A model generated the notes under the pieces. That model did no database searches, was not told the DNA's origin, and saw only the letters and a program-made list of their open reading frames with translations. 8,820 nucleotides of DNA from an uncultured Prevotellaceae bacterium (lineage in GTDB: Bacteria; Bacteroidota; Bacteroidia; Bacteroidales; Bacteroidaceae): contig CAMKMK010000089.1 of NCBI GenBank assembly GCA_946413885.1, forward strand, positions 1 through 8,820. Reading direction: 5' to 3'. Positions 1-6,301 of this stretch are shown one piece after another; the first letter of the stretch is position 1; each line of letters opens with the position of its first letter. A program made the position numbers and the translations under genes.

Positions 1-60
1 CTCTTTTGCTAAATGGTTCTAAATCAATCAATTAGAAGTTTCTGTTTTCTTTACTACATC

Positions 61-170
61 GTTCGAAAAAGACAACGTGTTGTGTTGGTGGTTTCAACAC
101 GTTGAGTTTGCGGTTTCAACGTGTTGTCTTTCCCGTTTCGACACGTTGAAAGTTTCCAGGCAACACGTGA
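61..170 (-). repeat. Five-unit, 22-bp tandem array upstream of mutS (array 1)
   Basis: Five 10-bp cores start at 73, 95, 117, 139 and 161, exactly 22 bp apart. On the plus strand they read CAACGTGTTG, CAACACGTTG, CAACGTGTTG, CGACACGTTG and CAACACGTGA; the last two are degenerate. Each core is the dyad CAAC-NN-GTTG with AC or GT in the centre. The 12-bp spacers are semi-conserved and on the minus strand three of the four begin AAAC (for example AAACCGCAAACT from 116 to 105). That matches the plus-strand spacers of the second array at 3093-3202 (AAACCGCAGACT), so array 1 is placed on the minus strand. In that orientation it ends in the T-rich tract TCTTTTTCG (72-64). Positions 95-105 and 116-126 form a perfect 11-bp inverted repeat around a 10-base loop. 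The function is not known; terminator-like hairpins, a binding array for a dimeric protein, or a dispersed genomic repeat are all possible. Confidence 0.9.
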
Positions 171-358
171 CCCGCTGAATTTCTTTGAATGAAGTCGTTT
201 GTTGTTACCTTTTCTTGTTCTTCTTTTCTCTATATTTGTCAATAATTTTCTGGCACAATCCTCTTTTCTCGAAATCAAAAGTTGCAGCCTTTCGTGATGA
301 AGAGGAGGATGGAGCAACCTGTGACGAAGTCTCTCGCTCGAAAAAATCCTTCATCCTC
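171..358. other. Non-coding stretch between array 1 and the mutS promoter
   Basis: No gene is supported here. The stretch is pyrimidine-rich on the plus strand, especially 205-235. A TATATTTG at 231-238 fits the Bacteroidota -7 consensus TAnnTTTG, but there is no TTTG at the proper distance upstream: the nearest TTG triplets end at 204 and 217, leaving gaps of 26 and 13 bases. It is therefore at best a weak secondary promoter. An open frame with a TTG start crosses this stretch and runs 13 bases into mutS, but it looks like a by-product of T-rich sequence. Positions 1-60, left of array 1, likewise hold nothing recognisable. Confidence 0.5.
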
Positions 359-389
359 TTTCATTATCCAATAAAAAGATGTAACTTTG
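359..389 (+). promoter_or_regulatory. Likely mutS promoter (Bacteroidota type)
   Basis: TAACTTTG at 382-389 matches the Bacteroides -7 consensus TAnnTTTG perfectly. TTTC at 359-362, 19 bases upstream, matches the -33 element TTTG in three of four positions. Transcription would start roughly 5-8 bases after 389, giving a 5' leader of about 20 bases before the mutS ATG at 415. This is a consensus match only; no transcript data are available. Confidence 0.55.
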
Positions 390-414
390 TGGGGCAAATG
401 AAGAATGCTGAGAT

Positions 415-3039
415 ATGGCGAAGGTAGGCAAAGAGGGCTTGACCCCCATGATGAAACAATTCTATGACCTGAAGGCAAAACATCCTGATGCTTTGCTTTT
501 GTTTCGTTGTGGAGATTTCTATGAGACCTATGCCGACGATGCTGTGATTGCCTCGAGCATTTTGGGCATCACCCTGACTCGACGCAATAATGGCAAGGAG
601 ACTATGCCTAACACAGAGATGGCAGGATTCCCTCATCATGCCTTAGATACGTATTTGCCTAAGTTGGTGCGTGCAGGCAAGCGTGTAGCCATTTGCGATC
701 AGTTGGAAGACCCTAAACTGACGAAGACGTTGGTGAAACGTGGCATAACGGAATTGGTGACTCCTGGTGTTGCTATGACGGACACTATTCTGAGTTACAA
801 GGAGAATAATTTCTTGGCTGCCATACACTTCGGAAAGACTTCTTGCGGTTTGGCCTTTCTGGATATCAGTACAGGAGAGTTCCTTACCACAGAAGGCACA
901 ACGGATTATGTGGAAAAACTTTTAGGTAGTTTCGCCCCCAAGGAGGTTCTCTTCGAGCGAGGTAAGAGAGGAATGTTCGAGAGCTCTTTTGGAACCAAGT
1001 TCACCACGTTCGAGTTGGATGATTGGTGTTTTACAGAATCTACTGCCAAAGAGAAACTGCTGAAACATTTCGAGGTGAAAAACCTGAAGGGATTTGGTGT
1101 GGACCATCTCCACAACGGCATTGTTGCGTCAGGAGTTATTCTGCAATACTTGGAGATGACTCAACATTTGCAGATCAACCACATCACAGCTCTTCGCCGC
1201 ATAGAGGAAGAGCGGTATGTCCGACTGGATAAGTTCACGGTTCGAAGCTTGGAATTGATGGCTCCTATGAACGAGGGAGGCATCTCGCTACTGGACGTGA
1301 CGGACAAGACAATCACTCCTATGGGAGCACGTATGTTGCGCCGCTGGATGCTTTTCCCGCTGAAGGACATTCGTCAAATCAATGAGCGGTTGAATGTTGT
1401 CGATTACTTTTTCCGCGAATTGGATTTTCGTGAGTTGGTTTCAGAGCAACTCCATCGGATTGGCGACTTGGAGCGAATCATCAGCAAAGTCAGCGTGGGG
1501 CGTGTTTCGCCTCGTGATATCGTTCAGCTGAGGATTGCCCTGCAGGCCATAGAACCTATCAAGAAAGCTTGCGAGCATGCTGAGGACGAGACGTTGCGAT
1601 GTATTGGCGACCAGCTGAATCTATGCGCCAGCATGAGGGATCGCATCGCTCGCGAGATTCAGCCGGATCCTCCCCTACTTGTCAACAAAGGAAATGTGAT
1701 AGCTTCAGGCGTGAATGCTGAGCTCGACGAGTTGCGCCACATAGCCTATGACGGGAAAAGCTACTTGCTGGAATTGCAGCAGCGAGAGATAGAGACAACA
1801 GGGATCCAAAGCCTGAAAGTGGGTTACAATAATGTATTTGGCTATTATCTGGAGGTTCGCAACACGTACAAGGATTTGGTTCCTCCAGAATGGATTCGCA
1901 AGCAGACTTTGGTATCGGCTGAACGCTACATTACTCAGGAACTGAAAGAATACGAGGAGAAGATTCTGGGTGCAGAGGAGAAGATTCTGGCTCTCGAGAC
2001 CCGCCTTTTCAATGAATTGGTGGTTGCCTTGGCTGAATACACGCCTGCCATCCAGATAGACGCAAACCTGATTGGCCGTCTGGATTGCCTGCTCTCCTTT
2101 TCCACCAGTGCCCAGGAGAACAAGTACATCCGCCCTGTTGTGGATGAATCTGATGTGATCGACATCCATCAGGGTCGCCACCCTGTCATCGAAAAGCAGA
2201 TGCCCATTGGCGAAAAGTATGTTGCCAACGATGTCTACATGGACACAGAGAAGCAGCAAATCATCATCATTACAGGTCCAAACATGGCTGGAAAGAGTGC
2301 CCTACTCCGCCAGACGGCATTGATTACCCTGATGGCTCAGATAGGAAGCTTTGTGCCAGCTGAAAGTGCGCGTATAGGATGTGTCGACAAGATATTCACT
2401 CGCGTGGGAGCAAGCGACAACATCTCGATGGGCGAGAGTACGTTTATGGTGGAAATGAATGAAGCCGCCAACATCCTCAACAATCTCTCTGACCGTTCTT
2501 TGGTGCTTTTCGATGAGCTGGGACGTGGAACCAGCACTTACGACGGCATTAGCATCGCTTGGGCCATAGTGGAGTATATCCACGAGTCTACTAAAGGAAG
2601 AGCTCGAACTTTGTTTGCAACCCACTATCATGAGCTGAACGAGATGGAGAAATCATTCTCTCGCATCAAGAACTATAATGTTAGTGTCCGCGAGGTGGAC
2701 GGAAAGGTGATCTTCCTGCGAAAGCTGGAACGTGGCGGGAGTGAGCATAGTTTTGGAATTCATGTGGCAAAGTTGGCTGGCATGCCTGCCTCTATCGTAA
2801 AGAGGGCCAATGTAATACTCAAGCAACTGGAGCAGAACATGGATCACGAGAATCTGGGAAAAGGCATCGCAGCAGGAAATCAATCAGACAATGGTGTGCA
2901 GATGAATTTCTTCCAGTTGGACGATCCTGTACTTTGTCAGATTCGAGACGAGTTCCTCAACTTGGACATCGATAACCTGACGCCAATCGAGGCCCTGAAC
3001 AAGCTGAATGATATCAAGCGGTTGGTCAAAGGAAAATGA
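415..3039 (+). CDS. mutS: DNA mismatch repair protein MutS
   Basis: An 874-residue MutS of normal length. It recognises mispaired and short looped DNA and, as an ATP-driven sliding clamp, recruits MutL to start mismatch repair. The N-terminal mismatch-binding domain has GDFYE at 33-37, with Phe35 and Glu37 matching the wedge Phe-x-Glu of E. coli MutS. The connector, lever and clamp domains follow to about residue 570. The ATPase domain has Walker A GPNMAGKS (621-628), Walker B LVLFDE (696-701) and the GRGTS loop, and FATHYHEL (734-741) carrying the conserved His737. QMNFF (829-833) fits a sliding-clamp-binding motif, and a C-terminal oligomerisation helix region follows (about 838-871). The ATG at 415 starts the typical short leader into LTPMMKQF and lies just behind the promoter at 359-389. 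The gene appears monocistronic, is convergent with lgt, and is flanked on both sides by 22-bp repeat arrays. All key residues are present, so the protein should be functional. Confidence 0.98.
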   Translation: MAKVGKEGLTPMMKQFYDLKAKHPDALLLFRCGDFYETYADDAVIASSILGITLTRRNNGKETMPNTEMAGFPHHALDTYLPKLVRAGKRVAICDQLEDPKLTKTLVKRGITELVTPGVAMTDTILSYKENNFLAAIHFGKTSCGLAFLDISTGEFLTTEGTTDYVEKLLGSFAPKEVLFERGKRGMFESSFGTKFTTFELDDWCFTESTAKEKLLKHFEVKNLKGFGVDHLHNGIVASGVILQYLEMTQHLQINHITALRRIEEERYVRLDKFTVRSLELMAPMNEGGISLLDVTDKTITPMGARMLRRWMLFPLKDIRQINERLNVVDYFFRELDFRELVSEQLHRIGDLERIISKVSVGRVSPRDIVQLRIALQAIEPIKKACEHAEDETLRCIGDQLNLCASMRDRIAREIQPDPPLLVNKGNVIASGVNAELDELRHIAYDGKSYLLELQQREIETTGIQSLKVGYNNVFGYYLEVRNTYKDLVPPEWIRKQTLVSAERYITQELKEYEEKILGAEEKILALETRLFNELVVALAEYTPAIQIDANLIGRLDCLLSFSTSAQENKYIRPVVDESDVIDIHQGRHPVIEKQMPIGEKYVANDVYMDTEKQQIIIITGPNMAGKSALLRQTALITLMAQIGSFVPAESARIGCVDKIFTRVGASDNISMGESTFMVEMNEAANILNNLSDRSLVLFDELGRGTSTYDGISIAWAIVEYIHESTKGRARTLFATHYHELNEMEKSFSRIKNYNVSVREVDGKVIFLRKLERGGSEHSFGIHVAKLAGMPASIVKRANVILKQLEQNMDHENLGKGIAAGNQSDNGVQMNFFQLDDPVLCQIRDEFLNLDIDNLTPIEALNKLNDIKRLVKGK

Positions 3040-3043
3040 TTCC

Positions 3044-3061
3044 AGGCTTTTTTCAAAGCTT
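3044..3061 (+). terminator. Weak hairpin just after mutS
   Basis: GCTTT (3046-3050) and AAAGC (3055-3059) pair around a TTTC loop, extendable by a G-U and an A-T pair to 3044 and 3061. It lies five bases past the mutS stop codon. The stem is short and no real T tract follows (cttggtcttt), so it is a poor terminator; the repeat hairpin at 3160-3197 is a much better candidate for ending the mutS transcript. Confidence 0.2.
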
Positions 3062-3107
3062 CTTGGTCTTTCGCCAGATGCATGATAGGCAACCACACGT
3101 CGAAACG

Positions 3108-3146
3108 AAAAAGACAACACGTTGAAATGCCAAAGACAACGTGTTG
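3108..3146 (-). terminator. Possible terminator for the ychF-lgt transcript, inside array 2
   Basis: Read on the minus strand, the core at 3146-3137 pairs with the core at 3124-3115 over 10 bp around a 12-base loop, followed by TCTTTTTCG (3114-3106). This is an acceptable but imperfect intrinsic terminator, with a T tract broken by one C. It lies about 125 bases past the lgt stop codon and is the leftward counterpart of the mutS terminator in the same array. Confidence 0.4.
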
Positions 3147-3159
3147 AAACGAGGAAATC

Positions 3160-3197
3160 AACACGTTGAAACCGCAGACTCAACGTGTTCTTTTTTT
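3160..3197 (+). terminator. Likely intrinsic terminator of mutS, made from the last two repeat units
   Basis: Positions 3160-3169 (AACACGTTGA) pair perfectly with 3180-3189 (TCAACGTGTT) as a 10-bp stem around a 10-base loop. C3190 and then seven T (3191-3197) follow directly. Stem plus T tract is the classic Rho-independent arrangement. The stem is only moderately GC-rich. It lies about 120 bases after the mutS stop codon. Confidence 0.6.
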
Positions 3198-3271
3198 CAA
3201 AGGAAGGAAATGACTGAAAATCAGCTAGATAGAGAAACGGATGATTTCTGCTGTTCTTTTGCAGGATTTCT

Positions 3272-4183
3272 TTAGTTTGCCGTTGCTTTTTTAGCCCTCC
3301 ACATGCAGAAAATTCCCAGCAGGACGAAAGGAACGCTCAGGAGTTGACCCATATTGAAAAGCATTCCGTTCTCGAAATCCACTTGATTTTCCTTGGTGTA
3401 CTCAATCAGGATTCTGCTGGTGAAAATCAGGAAGAGGCAGAGGCCAAAGAAGAAGCCTGTGCCCACTCTCTTGGGATATTTCTTGTAGAAATACCATCCT
3501 ATAAAGAAGAAGCAAGCATAGCAGATGGCTTCGTAAAGCTGGCCAGGATGACGGGGTAGGGGAAGCCCAGCTGAATCCAGAGTACTCAATGCCTCAGAAC
3601 TGTGGAAGAATCGGAAGCCCCAAGGCAAAGTGGTAACCTTGCCGATGATTTCGCTGTTCATCAGGTTCCCCAAGCGGATGGCGCAAGCACAGATGGGTGT
3701 CACAATCCCTACGTTGTCCAATACGTGTATGAATCTGAGTTTCTGACTCTTGGCATACAAAAAGAGGGCAATCATCAGTCCTAATGTTCCGCCGTGACTC
3801 GCGAGACCTTCGTATCCTGTAGCAGCCCAATGGGTTTCTGCGTTTCCTGTAGGCAACCACATCAACCATTTCGTCCATCGCTCAGGATTTGTAGTCTCTC
3901 GAATGGGGAGGAGCATCTCTGTGATATGGTGCGTGAAATAGCTGGGCTCGTAAAATAGGCAATGCCCCAGTCGGGCGCCTATCAGAATGCCCAGGAAACA
4001 GTAAATGAACATGGGTTCAAACTGTTCCTCGCTGATCTTCTGCTGTCGATACAGATGGTGCATCAGCAAGTATACAGCCACTAATCCTATGCACCAGCAC
4101 AGGGAGTACCAGCGGATAGAGATGAATCCTAAGTCCAAAGCTATCACATCAGGGTTCCAGTTGATGAAAAGTTGCTGCATCAT
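3272..4183 (-). CDS. lgt: Prolipoprotein diacylglyceryl transferase Lgt
   Basis: A 303-residue inner-membrane protein. Lgt moves diacylglycerol from phosphatidylglycerol onto the lipobox cysteine of prolipoproteins, the first step of lipoprotein maturation. Visible family features are Trp-Tyr at 25-26 (E. coli Tyr26), the HGG motif at 130-132 (E. coli His103), and the signature block RLGN at 170-173 followed by Asn176, Glu178 and Gly181 (E. coli Arg143, Asn146 and Gly154). HPGQLYE lies at 212-218. The second essential arginine is probably Arg257 in SRILIEY. The signature has Ser177 where E. coli has Gly150. Hydrophobic segments lie near 15-40, 57-77, 128-145, 215-235, 240-262 and 280-296, and a long hydrophilic insertion spans about 80-122. 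The ATG (4183-4181) overlaps the ychF TGA as ATGA, so translation is probably coupled. A second Met codon follows immediately. Confidence 0.96.
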   Translation of the reverse strand: MMQQLFINWNPDVIALDLGFISIRWYSLCWCIGLVAVYLLMHHLYRQQKISEEQFEPMFIYCFLGILIGARLGHCLFYEPSYFTHHITEMLLPIRETTNPERWTKWLMWLPTGNAETHWAATGYEGLASHGGTLGLMIALFLYAKSQKLRFIHVLDNVGIVTPICACAIRLGNLMNSEIIGKVTTLPWGFRFFHSSEALSTLDSAGLPLPRHPGQLYEAICYACFFFIGWYFYKKYPKRVGTGFFFGLCLFLIFTSRILIEYTKENQVDFENGMLFNMGQLLSVPFVLLGIFCMWRAKKATAN

Positions 4184-5283
4184 ACGTTAAATCTAAAGTG
4201 CATTATATCGCCATCCTGTACTATGTAGTCCTTCCCTTCGACTCCCATCTTTCCTGCCTCCCTAACGGCGGCTTCAGAGCCATATTTGATATAGTCGTCG
4301 TATTTGATGACTTCTGCGCGGATGAAACCCTTTTCGAAGTCTGTGTGGATAACGCTTGCACACTTGGGTGCTTTCCATCCCTTGCGATAGGTCCAGGCTT
4401 TCACTTCCATCTCACCAGCTGTAATGAATGTCTCCAGATTCAGTAGGGAATAGGCTTTCTTTATGAGTCGGTTCACGCCGCTTTCTTCCAGTCCAAGTTC
4501 TTCGAGGAAAAGCATCTTGTCCTCGTAGGTTTCGAGGGAAGCTATGTCTTCTTCAGTCTTGGCGGCGATGACCATTGCCTCGGCTCCTTCTGCTGCAGCA
4601 ATCTTCTCGATTTTTTTCGAATACTCGTTTCCATCCTTTGCTGAGGCTTCGTCCACATTGCAGACGTACAGTACGGGTTTTGCTGTAAGGAGGAAGAGGT
4701 CGTGAGCCATTTTCTGTTCCTCTTTCGACTCGAATTGCACGTTGCGAGCGTTTTCTCCTTTATCGAGAACCTCTTTGTAGGAGAGAAGGACGTTCAAGAG
4801 GATCTTGGCATCTTTGCTTCCAGCCGCAGCTGTCTTCTGAACTTTTGCTATCTGGGACTCTATGGTTTCCAGATCCTTAAGTTGCAATTCTGTATCGATA
4901 ATTTCTTTATCGGCCACAGGATCGACTGCCGCACCACCTTCCCTCACTACGTTGTCGTCATCGAAACATCTGAGAACGTGGATGATAGCATCTGTCTCGC
5001 GGATATTTCCCAGGAACTTATTCCCCAATCCTTCGCCTTTGGAGGCTCCTTTTACCAGTCCTGCGATGTCCACAATCTCGCAGGTGGCAGGAACAATTCT
5101 GCCCGGATGTACTAACTCAGCCAGTTTGGTAAGCCGTTCATCAGGGACGGTTATCACACCCACATTAGGTTCGATGGTGCAGAAAGGGAAATTGGCAGCC
5201 TGGGCTTTCGCGCTCGAAAGGCAGTTGAAAAGGGTTGACTTACCAACATTGGGTAGTCCTACAATACCGCATTTTAGTGACAT
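4180..5283 (-). CDS. ychF: Ribosome-binding ATPase YchF (Obg family)
   Basis: A 367-residue protein, the normal length for YchF (OLA1 in eukaryotes), an Obg-family P-loop NTPase that binds ribosomes and prefers ATP. The G1 P-loop is GLPNVGKS (9-16) and the G3 region is DIAGLVKGASKGEGLGNKFL (72-91). The usual NKxD specificity motif is replaced by NVDE (209-212), the NxxE form linked to ATP preference in this family. A coiled-coil insertion lies at about 125-200 and a C-terminal TGS domain at about 281-365, including FEKGFIRAEVI (316-326). The ATG at 5283 begins the conserved MSLKCGIVGLPNVGKST N-terminus. A Bacteroidota promoter lies just upstream (5317-5348). The gene is followed without a gap by lgt. 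Its exact physiological role is not settled in bacteria; links to translation and stress responses have been reported. Confidence 0.97.
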   Translation of the reverse strand: MSLKCGIVGLPNVGKSTLFNCLSSAKAQAANFPFCTIEPNVGVITVPDERLTKLAELVHPGRIVPATCEIVDIAGLVKGASKGEGLGNKFLGNIRETDAIIHVLRCFDDDNVVREGGAAVDPVADKEIIDTELQLKDLETIESQIAKVQKTAAAGSKDAKILLNVLLSYKEVLDKGENARNVQFESKEEQKMAHDLFLLTAKPVLYVCNVDEASAKDGNEYSKKIEKIAAAEGAEAMVIAAKTEEDIASLETYEDKMLFLEELGLEESGVNRLIKKAYSLLNLETFITAGEMEVKAWTYRKGWKAPKCASVIHTDFEKGFIRAEVIKYDDYIKYGSEAAVREAGKMGVEGKDYIVQDGDIMHFRFNV

Positions 5284-5316
5284 AGATCTATTTTAGATGT
5301 TTTGTTAACGAGGGGG

Positions 5317-5348
5317 CAAAATTAATAAATTTTCGAGTAAAAAGCAAA
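5317..5348 (-). promoter_or_regulatory. Promoter of ychF-lgt (Bacteroidota type)
   Basis: On the minus strand, TTTG (5348-5345), 20 bases, then TAATTTTG (5324-5317) gives full matches to both the -33 TTTG and -7 TAnnTTTG elements. The predicted start is near 5310, leaving a leader of about 25-30 bases before the ychF ATG. The -33 box lies only 10 bases past the phosphoesterase stop codon, and no terminator hairpin is visible in the 75-bp gap. Read-through from polA may therefore add to ychF-lgt expression. Confidence 0.65.
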
Positions 5349-5358
5349 TTTTGAAATT

Positions 5359-6285
5359 CTATAGCAGATTTAATGTGTTTTTTTCTATTGCTTTGGGGAA
5401 ATCATCAAGCGAAATGTAATTGAAATCATATCGATCAGGGAAAACCCGTATGAGATTCATTCCATGGAATCCTCCAAGAGGCAGACCAATGGCGCCACAG
5501 GTAACCATATCGAGGTTACCGCTTTTTCCCACAAAACTCTTATGTTTATGTCCGCAGAAGATAGCGTTGACTCCATAGCGCTTGAAGGTTTCTATGTATT
5601 TGTTCCGCAGGGGTTGCTTGACGCAGAAATAGTCCTCTGGCTCGTCATCTTTCTCCAGAAAGAAAGGAATGTGAGCAAAAACAAATATAAATCGACATTT
5701 TTTTGCTGACTCCAGTTCGTGAATCAACCATTCGTATTGCTCCTTCTCATATTCATTCTCTTCTCTTTCTGGCCAGTAATACTGGCTGTTGATGCCGATG
5801 AAGGCACAGCGCTCGTGGCGGAAAGAGAAACGGGAGGGACCAAAATTCGTGTGATAATAGTTCTGATCCTCATCTTCCAAGCTGGGGAGATCATGATTTC
5901 CAGGGACATTGAAGATTTTAGTCTTAGAATCTATCTTCGACATGTATTTCTTGTAAAGAAGCATTTCTGGATCATAGCGTTTGTGGTGCCAGAAATCGCC
6001 TGTTCCTATGACAAATGGTGGAGAAAGCCTGTTTATTATCTCCACAGACTTCTCCATGAGTTCTTCTTCTGGTTTTGTGTCGTATTTCTCTCCATTTGTA
6101 AAGCCAAACTGCGGGTCGCTGTACTGGATGAAGAAAAAAGGTTTTCGACAGGCTTTCCTTGCTTTGTATTTGTCTATGTTTCTTTCGTTTGCATTCAGCA
6201 CATTGGCAATCATGGGAGGTGCAACAAGTAGCGCTCCTACTCCCAAAAGGCTTTCTCTCAGAAAGTTTCTTCTCGTCTTCTCCAT
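5359..6285 (-). CDS. Exported calcineurin-like metallophosphoesterase with Tat-type signal, CPPED1-like
   Basis: A 308-residue protein from the ATG at 6285. A longer GTG-start frame from 6336 would overlap polA by more than 30 bases and would bury the signal peptide, so the later start is preferred. The N-terminus TRRNFLRES (4-12) followed by a hydrophobic stretch (13-30) looks like a twin-arginine (Tat) signal. Metallophosphoesterase motifs follow in order: DPQ (57-59), GD (96-97), GNHD (129-132), FAHIPFF (203-209) and GHKH (245-248). The first motif is DPQ rather than the usual DxH, so Gln59 replaces a metal-ligand histidine; as I recall, DPQFG is also found in the CPPED1/CSTP1 branch. The substrate (phosphoprotein, nucleotide or other phosphoester) cannot be told from sequence. 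The start codon lies 16 bases after the polA stop, so the two are probably co-transcribed. No Shine-Dalgarno sequence is visible. Confidence 0.88.
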   Translation of the reverse strand: MEKTRRNFLRESLLGVGALLVAPPMIANVLNANERNIDKYKARKACRKPFFFIQYSDPQFGFTNGEKYDTKPEEELMEKSVEIINRLSPPFVIGTGDFWHHKRYDPEMLLYKKYMSKIDSKTKIFNVPGNHDLPSLEDEDQNYYHTNFGPSRFSFRHERCAFIGINSQYYWPEREENEYEKEQYEWLIHELESAKKCRFIFVFAHIPFFLEKDDEPEDYFCVKQPLRNKYIETFKRYGVNAIFCGHKHKSFVGKSGNLDMVTCGAIGLPLGGFHGMNLIRVFPDRYDFNYISLDDFPKAIEKNTLNLL

Positions 6286-6301
6286 ATCAAAATGTGTTAG
6301 G

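Larger units (their letters stand above)
3093..3202 (+). repeat. Five-unit, 22-bp tandem array between mutS and lgt (array 2)
   Basis: Cores start at 3093, 3115, 3137, 3159 and 3181, again exactly 22 bp apart. They read CCACACGTCG (degenerate), CAACACGTTG, CAACGTGTTG, CAACACGTTG and CAACGTGTTC. The spacers AAACGAAAAAGA, AAATGCCAAAGA, AAACGAGGAAAT and AAACCGCAGACT share an AAA(C/T) start and a purine-rich second half. After the last core comes TTTTTTTCAAAG. The array is the inverted counterpart of the one at 61-170: same unit number, period and core, a degenerate first unit, and a T-rich end. Positions 3137-3147 and 3158-3168 form a perfect 11-bp inverted repeat around a 10-base loop. It fills much of the 232-bp gap between the convergent genes mutS and lgt, where a terminator is expected. 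The remaining 3203-3271 shows nothing recognisable. Confidence 0.9.

Noticed and set aside
61..170. A CRISPR array, because units contain GTTGAAAC-like ends and recur regularly
   Set aside because: The period is only 22 bp and the 12-bp spacers resemble one another. CRISPR arrays have repeats of 23 bp or more and unrelated spacers of about 30 bp; no cas gene is present.
231..238. TATATTTG as the main mutS promoter
   Set aside because: It fits the -7 consensus, but no TTTG lies at the right distance and it would give a leader of about 170 bases; the pair at 359-389 is better placed.
54..317. Minus-strand 87-residue ORF across array 1
   Set aside because: It translates the repeat array, is rich in Arg, Lys and Thr without domain structure, and the 22-bp period is not a multiple of three, so the array is not coding.
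185..427. Small 80-residue hydrophobic ORF upstream of mutS
   Set aside because: It starts with TTG, its hydrophobic N-terminus comes from a T-rich stretch, it overlaps both the mutS promoter and the mutS start, and it matches no family I know.
1705..2259. 184-residue minus-strand ORF inside mutS
   Set aside because: It lies wholly antisense to the conserved core of MutS and shows no recognisable domain; it is a shadow frame.
61..3202. mutS as cargo of a transposon bounded by inverted arrays
   Set aside because: No transposase, no target-site duplication could be recognised, and mutS shows no sign of being foreign. The arrays have no sharp outer ends like terminal inverted repeats. A repeat family at intergenic sites is simpler.
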